A DNA stretch of 64,000 nt from Clostridia bacterium (lineage in GTDB: Bacteria > Bacillota > Clostridia > Oscillospirales > Butyricicoccaceae): assembly GCA_017408985.1 (NCBI GenBank), contig JAFQTO010000001.1, positions 62,001 to 126,000 on the forward strand. The letters run 5' to 3'. The notes under the pieces were generated by a model that had not been told where the DNA came from, did not search any database, and saw nothing but the letters and a program-made list of their open reading frames with translations. Positions 54,268 through 63,293 of the stretch are shown piece by piece. Position numbers and translations under genes: made by a program. The number at the start of each line of letters is the position of its first letter. The first letter of the stretch is position 1.

Positions 54268-55626
54268 ATGTCTTATTTACTCTCTTGCAAAGCTGCTGAA
54301 AAACTCTATACAGCGGCAAAAGATCTTCCTATAATCGACTATCACTGTCATCTTGTTCCCAAAGAAATATACGAGGACAAGGTATTTTCAAACATCGGTG
54401 AGATGTGGCTGGGCGCCGATCACTACAAATGGCGCCTTATGCGCTGTGCAGGCGTGGATGAAAAGTATATTACCGGCGATGCTTCTTATGAAGAAAAGTT
54501 CAGCGAATATATCCGCTGTCTCTCCTATGCCGCAGGCAATCCCCTGTACGCATGGAGCAAAATGGAGCTTGAGATGTTCTTTGGCATAACTATGCCCATT
54601 ACTCCCGAAAATGCTCCCGCGATATGGAAGGATGCCAACCGTGTGATCGCCGAAAAACAGCTGTCCCCCCGCAAGCTTATCAAAATGTCCAAGGTAAAAT
54701 ACATCGGCACTACCGATGACGTATGCGACACTCTGGACTATCACAAACTTATCGCCGCAAGTGATCTGGATGCAGTTGTTGCACCGTCCTTCCGCACCGA
54801 TAAGCTGCTGCTGATCAACGCAGACGGCTATACCGATTATATCGCTCTGCTCAGCGAGCGCAGCGGAATTAAGATCACAGATATTGCGTCATTCAAGACG
54901 GCTGTTGAGAAGCGTCTGCAGTTCTTCCGCGACAACAACTGCCGTATATCCGACGTGGGTATCGAGTGCTTCCCCACCTCAATCGGCACGGACGAGCAGG
55001 CAGACGCCGCACTCAGGACCGTGCTTGCAGGCGGCAAAGCCGATGCTAAGTCGCTGTCTGATTTCCTGGGCAATATGTACGTATTCCTGGGCAAGCTGTA
55101 CAAGAAGTACAATATACTTATGCAGCTGCATATGGCAGTCAAGCGCAACGCAAGCAGCACTCTCTTCGGTCTGTGCGGTGCTGACAGCGGCGGTGACTGC
55201 GTCAATGACGAGATACCCGCCGATGCCGTTATCTCCATACTTGACGCTATCGAACAGCAGGGCGGTCTGCCTCAGACCGTGGTATATAACCTCAACCCCA
55301 ATATGGCAAGCAAGCTGAGCACCATCTGCGGCAGCTTCCGCAACGTCCGTCTGGGTACTGCCTGGTGGTTCTGCGATCACAAGCGCGGTATCGAGGATCA
55401 GATAAACGTCATTGCTGAGACTGGTCATCTCGGCTCGTTTTTGGGTATGCTGACCGACAGCCGCAGTTTTCTGTCCTATGCACGCCACGATTACTTCCGC
55501 AGACTGCAGTGCTCGGTCATCGGTGAGTGGATCGAAAAGGGCGAGTTCTATGAGGGGTGTGCCGACAAGCTCGTATACGATATATGCTGCGGAAACATTG
55601 CAAAACTGCTTGATATAAAGTTATAA
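54268..55626 (+). CDS. uxaC: Glucuronate isomerase
   Basis: Interconverts glucuronate/fructuronate and galacturonate/tagaturonate. 452-residue amidohydrolase-superfamily enzyme. It opens DLPIIDYHCHLVPKEIYED (metal HxH), and contains KWRLMRCAGVDEKYITGDAS, QLHMAVKRNASS, and TDSRSFLSYARHDYFRRLQC, the UxaC pattern. The product is the substrate of the SDR encoded on the other strand. The predicted 5' leader is only about 12 nt. Confidence 0.96.
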   Translation: MSYLLSCKAAEKLYTAAKDLPIIDYHCHLVPKEIYEDKVFSNIGEMWLGADHYKWRLMRCAGVDEKYITGDASYEEKFSEYIRCLSYAAGNPLYAWSKMELEMFFGITMPITPENAPAIWKDANRVIAEKQLSPRKLIKMSKVKYIGTTDDVCDTLDYHKLIAASDLDAVVAPSFRTDKLLLINADGYTDYIALLSERSGIKITDIASFKTAVEKRLQFFRDNNCRISDVGIECFPTSIGTDEQADAALRTVLAGGKADAKSLSDFLGNMYVFLGKLYKKYNILMQLHMAVKRNASSTLFGLCGADSGGDCVNDEIPADAVISILDAIEQQGGLPQTVVYNLNPNMASKLSTICGSFRNVRLGTAWWFCDHKRGIEDQINVIAETGHLGSFLGMLTDSRSFLSYARHDYFRRLQCSVIGEWIEKGEFYEGCADKLVYDICCGNIAKLLDIKL

Positions 55627-55649
55627 CACATTACAGAAAGGTCGGTATT

Positions 55650-56486
55650 ATGAACAGCTTTTTACTCAGGTTTCCGCAGGGAAAAAGTAAACTTTTTACC
55701 ATAAGCTACGACGACGGCGTGGAGCAGGATATACAGCTTGTTGAGCTTATGAAAAAGTACGGCATCAAGGGTACGTTCAATATCAACTCCCGCCGTTTTG
55801 CACCCGAGGGCAAGTGCTGGCCCGAAGGTTTCGTGCAGAGACGTATGACTGCCTATATGACCAAAAAAGCTTATGATACCCCGCTTGTTGAGGTTGCCGT
55901 ACACGGTGCTGCCCATCTGTACCCGTCATTTGTCCCCTCAAGCGTTGCTATGTGCGAATTCATTGATGACAGACGTGAGCTTGAGAAAATGTTCGGCAGG
56001 CTTATAAGAGGCGGCGCATACCCGTTTGGCAGATACAATGACGATACCATTGATATACTCAGCAAAGCCGGTATAGTTTACTGCCGCACTACAGTTGCCA
56101 CAAAAACATTTGATCTGCCGGGTAACTGGCTCAAGCTTGACCCTACCTGCCATCACAACGATCCCAGGCTGTTTGAGCTGTGCGACAGATTCTTAAGCGA
56201 AGAGCCCAGATATCTCCCCTATTTCTTCTACGTTTGGGGACACAGCTACGAGTTTGAGGATAGAGATAATTGGGACAGAATAGAGCAGCTGTTCAAGTGT
56301 GTCAGCGGCAAAGAGGAAGTATGGTACTGCACAAACATCGAGGCGTATGATTATATCAAGGCTTACGAACAGCTGATATTCTCCGCCGACGGCTCTATAG
56401 TACACAATCCCACCGCCACCGATCTGTGGGCAAACTGTGACGGCAATACAGTCCATATTCCCGCAGGAGAAACGGTCACACTATAA
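55650..56486 (+). CDS. Polysaccharide deacetylase (NodB-homology) family protein
   Basis: 278 residues, no signal peptide. The NodB fold is seen in FTISYDDGVEQD (metal/catalytic Asp pair), VEVAVHGAAHLYPSF (HxxxH metal site) and GHSYEFEDR near the C-terminus. It lies 23 bp after uxaC, in the same unit, so a role in deacetylating or otherwise trimming a uronic-acid-containing substrate taken into the cell is plausible. Cytoplasmic NodB proteins of this type are poorly studied. Confidence 0.85.
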   Translation: MNSFLLRFPQGKSKLFTISYDDGVEQDIQLVELMKKYGIKGTFNINSRRFAPEGKCWPEGFVQRRMTAYMTKKAYDTPLVEVAVHGAAHLYPSFVPSSVAMCEFIDDRRELEKMFGRLIRGGAYPFGRYNDDTIDILSKAGIVYCRTTVATKTFDLPGNWLKLDPTCHHNDPRLFELCDRFLSEEPRYLPYFFYVWGHSYEFEDRDNWDRIEQLFKCVSGKEEVWYCTNIEAYDYIKAYEQLIFSADGSIVHNPTATDLWANCDGNTVHIPAGETVTL

Positions 56487-56500
56487 TACTCTGCATATTA

Positions 56501-56530
56501 AAAGGCGTGCCCTCTTGGGCACGCCTTTTT
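56501..56530. terminator. Bidirectional terminator after the uxaC operon
   Basis: 12-bp perfect stem (AAAGGCGTGCCC with its complement), TCTT loop, T tail. Confidence 0.93.
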
Positions 56531-56551
56531 GATTCTGTATGATCGCATTTG

Positions 56552-57682
56552 TCAGAGTGCCATTGTGATGCACTCGGTAATGATGCTGAGGCCTGTCTCC
56601 ATACTGCTGAGCATCACGTACTCCTCGCGGGTATGTGCACCGCCGCCGTGGTAACCGCCTATGCAGGTGGACGGAATACTCATAGACAGAGGTATATTGC
56701 AGTCGGTAGACGAGGAGCGAAGCCTGATCTCCTTGTCGGTGTATTTGCTCATAAGCGCAACCACTTTATCCAGTATAGCCTTGTGTTTTATGGGGTCAAC
56801 ATCGCCCATACAGGGACGCTCACCCACCACTTCAACCGTAATGTTATGCCCCTTTACACGTTCTGCTTCTACAATGGTATCAAACTGTTTCTGCATATTT
56901 TCAAGACACTCTCTGTCATCCGAACGGAACTCAAACAACGCCTCCGCCTGCTGAGCGATGGTATTGACCGAAGTACCGCCGCCGATAGTGCCGACGTTCA
57001 TAGTGGTCTTGGTATCGGGAGGGGTGGGCACCTTGATACGGTAAAGCTGAACGATCAGCTGGGCAAGCTGCTCGATAGCGTTGGGGTTGCCGAAATTGCC
57101 GTAGGAGTGACCGCCCACGGTCTTGACCTCGATACGGAATCTGCGGGAACCGACGGCACGCTTGACCGCGCTGTAAAGACCGCCGTCAAAGGTGTAAAAC
57201 TCTTTGGTACGGTCGCCGTACTTTTTCATTATCTCTCTTGTGCCCTTGAGGTTGCCCAGACCCTCTTCGCAGGAATTGCAGACGAAGATTATGCCGCCGT
57301 TTTGAGGCTTGAGGCCATTCTCAAGCAGAAAAGCTACCGCCATCATCATCTCGGCAAGGTTTGCCGTATCGTCACCAATGCCGGGGCAGGATGCCTTGTC
57401 CCCTTCTATCTTGACGTCAAAGGGTGTCATATCGGGGAATACGGTATCGGTATGCGCCTCAAAGATGGTGACCTCACCGCCGTTATCACAGTACGGGAAT
57501 ACGCAGTTGAGAGCATCGTCTATATATACGCCCGTTGCGCCCTTGCTTTCAAGCCAGTTTTTGCAGAATTCAGCGCGAAGCTGCTCTTTGTGCGAGGGTG
57601 CGGGGATGCGGCACAGATCAAACAGAAGCTGTTTGAGTTCTTCCTGATGGTCTTTTGACCATTTCTGAATCTTCTCAGTCAT
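56552..57682 (-). CDS. M20-family metallopeptidase
   Basis: 376 residues from ATG 57682 (GGAGGAT 7 nt upstream). Zinc-dependent M20 signs: FEAHTDTVFPD near residue 80, PGIGDDTANLA near residue 101 (bridging Asp), CNSCEEGLGNLKG near residue 135 (catalytic Glu), and GYHGGGAHTREEY for the last ligand. The lid domain is present (VKTVGGHSYGNFG). It resembles PepT/PepV-like di- and tripeptidases or acyl-amino-acid hydrolases; exact specificity is open. Monocistronic, convergent with the uxaC operon. Confidence 0.9.
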   Translation of the reverse strand: MTEKIQKWSKDHQEELKQLLFDLCRIPAPSHKEQLRAEFCKNWLESKGATGVYIDDALNCVFPYCDNGGEVTIFEAHTDTVFPDMTPFDVKIEGDKASCPGIGDDTANLAEMMMAVAFLLENGLKPQNGGIIFVCNSCEEGLGNLKGTREIMKKYGDRTKEFYTFDGGLYSAVKRAVGSRRFRIEVKTVGGHSYGNFGNPNAIEQLAQLIVQLYRIKVPTPPDTKTTMNVGTIGGGTSVNTIAQQAEALFEFRSDDRECLENMQKQFDTIVEAERVKGHNITVEVVGERPCMGDVDPIKHKAILDKVVALMSKYTDKEIRLRSSSTDCNIPLSMSIPSTCIGGYHGGGAHTREEYVMLSSMETGLSIITECITMAL

Positions 57683-57717
57683 ATTTATATCCTCCAAATT
57701 TATTCTCAACAGATATT

Positions 57718-57746
57718 ATTATACCGCTCCCGGCATTATTTGTCGA
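57718..57746 (-). promoter_or_regulatory. M20 peptidase promoter
   Basis: Minus strand TCGACA (57746-57741), 17 bp, TATAAT (57723-57718). Confidence 0.65.
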
Positions 57747-57804
57747 TTACTATTTTTCAAAAATTATTATATGATTTTTATAATGTTCAGCTGAAGTTTT
57801 GGGA

Positions 57805-57834
57805 TTGATTTAACAGCTTAATATATGTTATACT
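57805..57834 (+). promoter_or_regulatory. Promoter of the tandem amidohydrolases
   Basis: TTGATT (57805-57810), 18 bp, TATACT (57829-57834). Confidence 0.6.
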
Positions 57835-57854
57835 ACCCTCAGGAAGGTGATAGA

Positions 57855-59033
57855 ATGATTGCTGTAAAAAACGGAAGAATTATAACCGTCACAAACGGAA
57901 CATTGGAACAAGGCACTGTTCTCATCGAGAATGGCAAGATAGCCGCAGTCGGTACCGACCTGCCTATCCCCGAGAGCTGCGAAGTTATCGACGCCACCGG
58001 AAAATGGGTAACACCCGGATTCGTTGACTCTCACGCACACACGTGTATCGGTTCGCTGCCTCACGCAAAAGATGAAAACAGCGACGTTAATGAATCTGTC
58101 AGCGCCAACACCTCTTACGTCAGGGTTCTTGATGCGCTCAACCCCAGAGATCTCGGCCTGAAGATCGGACGTCGCGGCGGTATTACCACCAGCCTCACCC
58201 TGCCCGGTTCTGCTAATATATGCGGCGGTACGGGTATTGCATTCAAACACAAAGACGGAAGTACTGTTTATGATATCGTTATACCCGGCACAGAACAGAT
58301 GAAGTTTGCGCTGGGAGAGAACCCCAGAGGCTATGACAGAGGCCGCAAGTTTATGCCCCGTACACGTATGGGTGTGGGCGCACGTTTCCGCGAAATACTG
58401 TATGATGCAAAACAGTATTCGGATGCGCTTCTCGCCTGGGAAAAGGGAGAGACAAAGAACAAGCCTAAGCCCGATTTCAAGCTTAACGCACTTGTTCCCG
58501 TTGTGCGCAGGGAGATGAAATGCCGTATCCACGCTCACAGAAGCGATGATATCGTCACCGCTATCCGTGTAGCTGACGAGTTTAATCTCGACTACGCTAT
58601 CGAGCACGTGACAGAGGGATATATGATACTCGATTTTCTCAAGGAAAAAGACGTATTCTGCACTCTTGGTCCTCTCTTCTCCAGTCCTTCCAAATCCGAG
58701 CTTCACGGACAGATCCCCGAGAACGCAGCAATCTTTGCAAAAGCAGGAATCAAGAAGCTTTGTCTGACTATGGACAATTCAGCCGCCAGCGATATGCTGC
58801 CCCTCAACGTTGGCAGGGCCATTGCTTACGGATTGGACGAGCAGACAGCTTTTGAGGCCATTACTATCAATCCCGCAACACTGATTGGCTTGCAGGAAAG
58901 AATCGGCTCTATCGAGGTTGGCAAAGATGCTGATCTGGCTATATTCACCGGTCATCCCTTCTCCTCGCTTTCCAGATGTGAAGCAACCATCATTGAAGGC
59001 GTTGTTTATCCCAATCCCATTCGTCAAATATAA
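57855..59033 (+). CDS. Amidohydrolase (imidazolonepropionase-like), first paralogue
   Basis: 392 residues from ATG 57855 (AAGGTGA upstream). Amidohydrolase fold: WVTPGFVDSHAH (metal HxH), CRIHAHRSDDIV (His ligands), AIEHVTEG, and LTMDNSAA (metal Asp). It is highly similar, about two residues in three by eye, to the next gene. Codons here are more A/T-rich than in the second copy. Substrate is unknown; relatives act on cyclic amides, ureas or prolidase-type peptides. Confidence 0.88.
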   Translation: MIAVKNGRIITVTNGTLEQGTVLIENGKIAAVGTDLPIPESCEVIDATGKWVTPGFVDSHAHTCIGSLPHAKDENSDVNESVSANTSYVRVLDALNPRDLGLKIGRRGGITTSLTLPGSANICGGTGIAFKHKDGSTVYDIVIPGTEQMKFALGENPRGYDRGRKFMPRTRMGVGARFREILYDAKQYSDALLAWEKGETKNKPKPDFKLNALVPVVRREMKCRIHAHRSDDIVTAIRVADEFNLDYAIEHVTEGYMILDFLKEKDVFCTLGPLFSSPSKSELHGQIPENAAIFAKAGIKKLCLTMDNSAASDMLPLNVGRAIAYGLDEQTAFEAITINPATLIGLQERIGSIEVGKDADLAIFTGHPFSSLSRCEATIIEGVVYPNPIRQI

Positions 59034-59066
59034 CCGAAATACATATCAACATAAGGAGTAAAAAAC

Positions 59067-60236
59067 ATGCTTGCTATCAAAAACGGTAAAATAATTACTG
59101 TAACTAAGGGTACTTTGGAAAACGGTACCGTTCTCGTTGAAAACGGCAAGATCACAGCCGTCGGCACTGATATTACCATCCCCGAAGGCTGCGAAGTTAT
59201 CGATGCAGAAGGCAAGTGGGTTACCCCCGGTTTTGTTGACTCCCACTCCCACGTATCGGTGGAGACTATGCCCCACGCCCGCGGTGAGAGCGTTGACCTC
59301 AACGAGACCACATCCCCCAACACCGGCTACATCCGCGCACTTGACGCGCTCAACCCCAAGGATGCAGGTATAATCCGCGGCAGACAGGGCGGTATCACCA
59401 CCAGCCTGACAATCCCCGGCTCTGCCAACGTATGCTGCGGCACAGGCATTGCTTTCAAGCACAAGGACGGCGCCACCGTGTTTGATATTATGATCGAAGG
59501 CACCGAGCAGATGAAGTTTGCGCTGGGCGAGAATCCCAAGGGTACATACGGAGGCAGAAACGTAATGCCCAAAACACGTATGGGTAACGGCGCTGTACTC
59601 CGCGAGACCCTGTTCAACGCAAAGGTATACTCCGATGCTCTGGCTGAGTGGGAAAAGGACAAGTCCAAATCCAGACCCAAGCCCGATTTCAAGCTTGAGG
59701 CTCTCGTTCCCGTAGTGCGCGGTGAGATGAAGTGCCGTATCCACGCTCACAGAAGCGACGATATCGTTACCGCTGTCAGAGTTGCCGAAGAATACAACCT
59801 CGATTACGCTCTCGAGCATGTCACCGAGGGTCACCTCATCAAGGATTTCCTCAAAGAGAAGGACGTATTCCTCACACTCGGTCCCCTCTTCTCCAGCCCC
59901 TCCAAATCCGAGCTGTTTAACCAGATCCCCGAGAATGCCGCCATTCTGTCAAATATGGGACTCAAGATATGCATTACTATGGACGGCTCCGGTCAGGTGG
60001 GTATGCTTGCTCTTAATGTTGGCCGTGCTATCGCATACGGTCTTGACGAGCAGATCGCTTTTGAGGCTGTTACAATCAACCCCGCTACCCTGCTGGGTCT
60101 GCAGGATCGCATCGGCTCTATCGAAGTGGGCAAGGATGCGGATATGGCAATATTCAGCGGTCATCCCTTCTGCTCCATGTCCAGATGCGAAAAGACCATC
60201 ATCGACGGCGAAGTTTATGACAACCTGGCAAAATAA
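59067..60236 (+). CDS. Amidohydrolase (imidazolonepropionase-like), second paralogue
   Basis: 389-residue tandem duplicate of the preceding gene, 33 bp downstream. It keeps the full ligand set (WVTPGFVDSHSH, CRIHAHRSDDIV, ALEHVTEG, CITMDGSG). Differences cluster after the HxH motif (residues about 63-80) and around NVMPKTRMGNGA, where substrate specificity is usually set. Its C-ending codons suggest stronger expression than the first copy. A terminator follows. Confidence 0.88.
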   Translation: MLAIKNGKIITVTKGTLENGTVLVENGKITAVGTDITIPEGCEVIDAEGKWVTPGFVDSHSHVSVETMPHARGESVDLNETTSPNTGYIRALDALNPKDAGIIRGRQGGITTSLTIPGSANVCCGTGIAFKHKDGATVFDIMIEGTEQMKFALGENPKGTYGGRNVMPKTRMGNGAVLRETLFNAKVYSDALAEWEKDKSKSRPKPDFKLEALVPVVRGEMKCRIHAHRSDDIVTAVRVAEEYNLDYALEHVTEGHLIKDFLKEKDVFLTLGPLFSSPSKSELFNQIPENAAILSNMGLKICITMDGSGQVGMLALNVGRAIAYGLDEQIAFEAVTINPATLLGLQDRIGSIEVGKDADMAIFSGHPFCSMSRCEKTIIDGEVYDNLAK

Positions 60237-60250
60237 AGGCACTTTTGATA

Positions 60251-60286
60251 AAATCCCGTGCAGACAATATCTGCACGGGATTTTTG
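60251..60286 (+). terminator. Terminator of the amidohydrolase pair
   Basis: 14-bp stem (60251-60264 with 60270-60283), CAATA loop, T tail. Confidence 0.93.
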
Positions 60287-60290
60287 TCGT

Positions 60291-60325
60291 AAAAAATACC
60301 GAAAGCATTGCGCTTTCGGTATTTT
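60291..60325 (-). terminator. Terminator of rpsB-tsf
   Basis: 14-bp stem (60293-60306 with 60312-60325), 5-nt loop; T tract on the minus strand. Confidence 0.9.
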
Positions 60326-60337
60326 GATCAGATTAAA

Positions 60338-61267
60338 TCAGTTAGCGCCGCCGGTGAGCTTTGCGATCTCCTCAGCGAAGTTGTCCTCACGCTTTGCGAT
60401 GCCCTCGCCTCTCTCGAAGCGGGTGAACTTGACGATCTTGGCGGTGCCGCCCTGCTCAGCAGCAACTCTGTCAACATACTTTGCAACAGAGATCTTGTTC
60501 TCCTTGACGAAAGCCTGGTCTACGAGGCAGTTTTCCTCATAGAACTTGCCGATACGGCCGAGAACGATCTTCTCTGCGACTGCAGCGGGCTTGCCTTCGT
60601 TGATGGTCTGAGCGAGGAGGATCTCCTTCTCCTTTGCCAGGGTAGCTTCGGGAACATCGCTGCGGTTGAGCCACTGGGGACGCATTGCAGCGATCTGCAT
60701 GCAGATGTCCTTGCCCATCTCGATGATCTTCTCGTTGCCGCGAAGATTGTCGGAAACCTCAAGAGCGACCAGAACACCGATCTTGCCGCCTGCATGAATG
60801 TAAGCAACGTTCATGGTGCTGTTGTCATAACGGTCAAAACGTCTGATCTGAATGTTCTCACCGATGGTCAGAACCTTCTCGCGCTGCATATCAACAACGG
60901 TCAGATCAGAGCCGGGGTACTTGCAGCCGCCCAGAGCCTCGAGGTCTGCGGGGTTCTCCATGATGATAGCGGTAGCAACGTCAGCGCAGAACTTCTTGAA
61001 CTCGTCGTTCTTTGCAACGAAGTCGGTCTCGGAGTTGATCTCGACCAGAGCTGCAACGCCGCACTCAGTGCAAACGGTTGCGTATGCAGCGCCTTCTGCT
61101 GCTACACGGCCGGCCTTCTTGGCTGCTGCTGCCAGACCCTTCTCACGAAGGAACTCGATAGCCTTTTCGAAATCGCCGTCGGAAGCGGTAAGAGCCTTCT
61201 TACAGTCCATCATACCTGCGCCGGTCTGCTCACGGAGCTTCTGTACGTCTTTAGCTGTAAATGCCAT
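60338..61267 (-). CDS. tsf: Translation elongation factor Ts
   Basis: Nucleotide-exchange factor for EF-Tu. 309 residues: N-terminal UBA-like domain (DVQKLREQTGAGMMDCKKAL), core NSETDFVAKNDEFKKF near residue 80, and VDQAFVKENKISVAKYV near the end. It follows rpsB by 29 bp, the universal order. ATG 61267 is preceded by AAAGGAGAG. Confidence 0.98.
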   Translation of the reverse strand: MAFTAKDVQKLREQTGAGMMDCKKALTASDGDFEKAIEFLREKGLAAAAKKAGRVAAEGAAYATVCTECGVAALVEINSETDFVAKNDEFKKFCADVATAIIMENPADLEALGGCKYPGSDLTVVDMQREKVLTIGENIQIRRFDRYDNSTMNVAYIHAGGKIGVLVALEVSDNLRGNEKIIEMGKDICMQIAAMRPQWLNRSDVPEATLAKEKEILLAQTINEGKPAAVAEKIVLGRIGKFYEENCLVDQAFVKENKISVAKYVDRVAAEQGGTAKIVKFTRFERGEGIAKREDNFAEEIAKLTGGAN

Positions 61268-61296
61268 TGTATTTACTCTCCTTTAATTTTATTTGA

Positions 61297-62103
61297 TTAG
61301 CCGATGATCTCTTCTGCAGTCTTGGACTCTCTCTTCATAGGAGCTCTGGGAGTTGTGTCTACTGCAGGTGCCTGAGTCTGCTCTTCTGCTGCAACGGTCT
61401 CGTCGCTTACGGAGAGCTGCTCACCCTGACGGCCTTCGATAACGGCGTTAGCCATTGCGGAAGCGATCAGCTTGATAGCACGGATAGCATCGTCATTGCC
61501 GGGGATAACGTAATCTGCCTCTTCGGGATCGCAGTTGGTATCAACGATAGCAACAACGGGGATACCAAGCTTTCTTGCTTCGGCGATTGCGTTCTTCTCC
61601 TTGCGGAGGTCTACTACGAACAGAGCAGCGGGGAGCTTGCGCATTTCCTTAACGCCGCCCAGATATTTTTCGAGCTTCTCGATCTCGAGCTTGTGCTTGA
61701 TGACTTCCTTCTTGGGAAGCAGATCAAATGTGCCGTCCTCAGCCATTCTGTTGAGCTGTGCAAGGCGCTCTACGCGGCGGCGCATAGTCTTGAAGTTGGT
61801 GAGCATACCGCCCAGCCAACGAGCGTTGACATAGTACATACCGACTCTCTCAGCTTCCTCGCGGACAGCATCCTGAGCCTGCTTCTTGGTACCGACGAAA
61901 AGGATGTTGCCACCCTCTGCAGCGACGTCACGAACGAAGAAGTAAGCCTCCTCCAGCTTCTTGACGGTCTTCTGCAGGTCGATGATGTAGATGCCGTTTC
62001 TCTCCATAAAGATGTACTCTGCCATCTTGGGGTTCCAACGGCGGGTCTGATGTCCGAAATGTACGCCGGACTCCAGCAGCTGCTTCATTGAAATTACTGA
62101 CAT
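61297..62103 (-). CDS. rpsB: 30S ribosomal protein S2
   Basis: 268 residues: [20 protein letters not shown], the two zones [13 protein letters not shown] and [25 protein letters not shown] are diagnostic. The C-terminus has a 40-residue Glu/Ala/Thr-rich extension ending [15 protein letters not shown] 62103 is chosen for AAAGGAGG nearby; a longer in-frame reading to 62142 lacks a site. Confidence 0.98.
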   Translation of the reverse strand: MSVISMKQLLESGVHFGHQTRRWNPKMAEYIFMERNGIYIIDLQKTVKKLEEAYFFVRDVAAEGGNILFVGTKKQAQDAVREEAERVGMYYVNARWLGGMLTNFKTMRRRVERLAQLNRMAEDGTFDLLPKKEVIKHKLEIEKLEKYLGGVKEMRKLPAALFVVDLRKEKNAIAEARKLGIPVVAIVDTNCDPEEADYVIPGNDDAIRAIKLIASAMANAVIEGRQGEQLSVSDETVAAEEQTQAPAVDTTPRAPMKRESKTAEEIIG

Positions 62104-62220
62104 TTTAATGTCCTCCTTTGTTTTTTCCTCCACCACGCTCATCCTCAGCGGTCACCGTTTATGCGGCACAATCGCCTCGTTACGCAATGTGTGTAGTCTG
62201 CCTCTTTGGACAGCTTATAT

Positions 62221-62249
62221 ATAATATCATACCAATATTGGTTTTGCAA
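62221..62249 (-). promoter_or_regulatory. rpsB-tsf promoter
   Basis: Minus strand TTGCAA (62249-62244), 17 bp, TATTAT (62226-62221) with an extended TGA before it. The untranslated leader to rpsB is about 110 nt. Confidence 0.75.
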
Positions 62250-62271
62250 GACTTTTTTGCTCAAAACGGCG

Positions 62272-62532
62272 CTAAATTATGCTTTTTTTACCTTGAATTG
62301 CGCCCAATCGTACCAGAATAACGTCATTCCCTACCCTGCTTATCATATCCCACGGGATAACCACCTCTGCCTGTCTGCCCAACAGCCCGAAAGCGCGCAT
62401 TCTTCCTGCGATTATCAGCGAATTTATTCGCCCGGTCGTTTCATCAAGCACGATATCTGTTATTTTGCCGATGCTGCCGCCGTCGTCGATATTGATCACG
62501 TTTTTTTGAGACAGCTCACTGAGTTTCTGCAT
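62272..62532 (-). CDS. YlmC/YmxH-family sporulation protein (PRC-barrel)
   Basis: 86 residues: QKLSELSQKNVINIDDGGSIGK, TDIVLDETTGRINSLIIAG and EVVIPWDMISRVGNDVILV fit the YlmC/YmxH family of PRC-barrel proteins conserved in endospore formers. ATG 62532 has GGGGAGG 8 nt upstream. A weak CCTCC/GGAGG hairpin followed by T residues spans that ribosome site, just after thiT, and could serve as the thiT terminator or limit ylmC translation. Confidence 0.85.
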   Translation of the reverse strand: MQKLSELSQKNVINIDDGGSIGKITDIVLDETTGRINSLIIAGRMRAFGLLGRQAEVVIPWDMISRVGNDVILVRLGAIQGKKSII

Positions 62533-62574
62533 AAAAAACACCTCCCCAACGATTATATGAGGAGGCTGTAGTAT

Positions 62575-63126
62575 TTATCCTTTGATAAAATCTCTTATGG
62601 GCTTACTGCGGCTCATCGACCATATCAAAGCACCGCACAGAACCACACTGGGCACGACGTAGCCGCCGTTATACAGCGCCGAGTAGAAATACGGAGACGC
62701 CATAGGAATACCCCAAAACGACTCGGGCATAAGCTCTGCGTATATCGTGATCCCGGAGATATAATGGACAATGAATCTGGCAAGTCCTCCGATTGCGGGG
62801 GCTATAAGACTTCTGCCTTTTGCTCTGTAAAGTCCCGCAAGACCCACCGCAGCGTATGCTACCGTATAGTCGAGGAGCATAGACTGCCACGAAAGCGCCC
62901 AGCCCCCTGCCATATAGAACTTGATCGTGCCGAAAATAAAGCCCGTTACGCAGCCCCAGCCAGCACCGCGGCGCATGGCAAAAAGGAGCAGAGGAAGCAT
63001 CGTAACGCCTATCGAGCCGCCCTGAAACCACAGGTCAAGCTCAAGGAAACTGAGTGCCCAGCACAAAGCGATCGTAATTGCACCTTCGCAGACCGTCAGC
63101 AGTCTGTCTCTGCCGTTTGTGGACAT
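62575..63126 (-). CDS. thiT: Thiamine ECF transporter, substrate-binding S component
   Basis: 183 residues, six predicted membrane helices. ThiT-like features: LSFLELDLWFQGGSIGVTMLPLLLFAMRRG, GFIFGTIKFYM, and SMLLDYTVAYAAVGLAGL with a Trp-rich pocket near WALSWQ. It captures thiamine and works with a shared EcfAAT energising module encoded elsewhere. GGGAGGG precedes ATG 63126. A TPP riboswitch upstream confirms the thiamine role. Confidence 0.93.
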   Translation of the reverse strand: MSTNGRDRLLTVCEGAITIALCWALSFLELDLWFQGGSIGVTMLPLLLFAMRRGAGWGCVTGFIFGTIKFYMAGGWALSWQSMLLDYTVAYAAVGLAGLYRAKGRSLIAPAIGGLARFIVHYISGITIYAELMPESFWGIPMASPYFYSALYNGGYVVPSVVLCGALIWSMSRSKPIRDFIKG

Positions 63127-63138
63127 ATTACCCTCCCA

Positions 63139-63172
63139 AAAAACAAAAATATCCGCCGGTTTACACCGCGGA
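63139..63172 (-). terminator. Terminator of the TPP riboswitch expression platform
   Basis: Minus strand stem TCCGCGGT/ACCGGCGGA (one bulged G, GTAA loop) followed by a T tract, between the aptamer and thiT. Confidence 0.8.
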
Positions 63173-63190
63173 CAGAAGGCTAACAATTAT

Positions 63191-63283
63191 TCTTCCCTCC
63201 GCCGGCATTACCCGGATCAGGTTATCAGGGTACTGAGACCGCGTTTAGTCTCATCTCAGCCGGACAGGCATCCAGCGCCCCTT
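63191..63283 (-). promoter_or_regulatory. TPP riboswitch (THI element)
   Basis: The conserved THI sequence is present on the minus strand: GGGGCGCTGG at the 5' side, GGCTGAGAT, ACCCTGATAACCTGATCCGG, and TAATGCCGGCGGAGGGAA at the 3' side. Binding of TPP would hold the P1 stem and leave the downstream terminator free, turning off thiT. Confidence 0.96.
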
Positions 63284-63293
63284 TGTCATAGAT

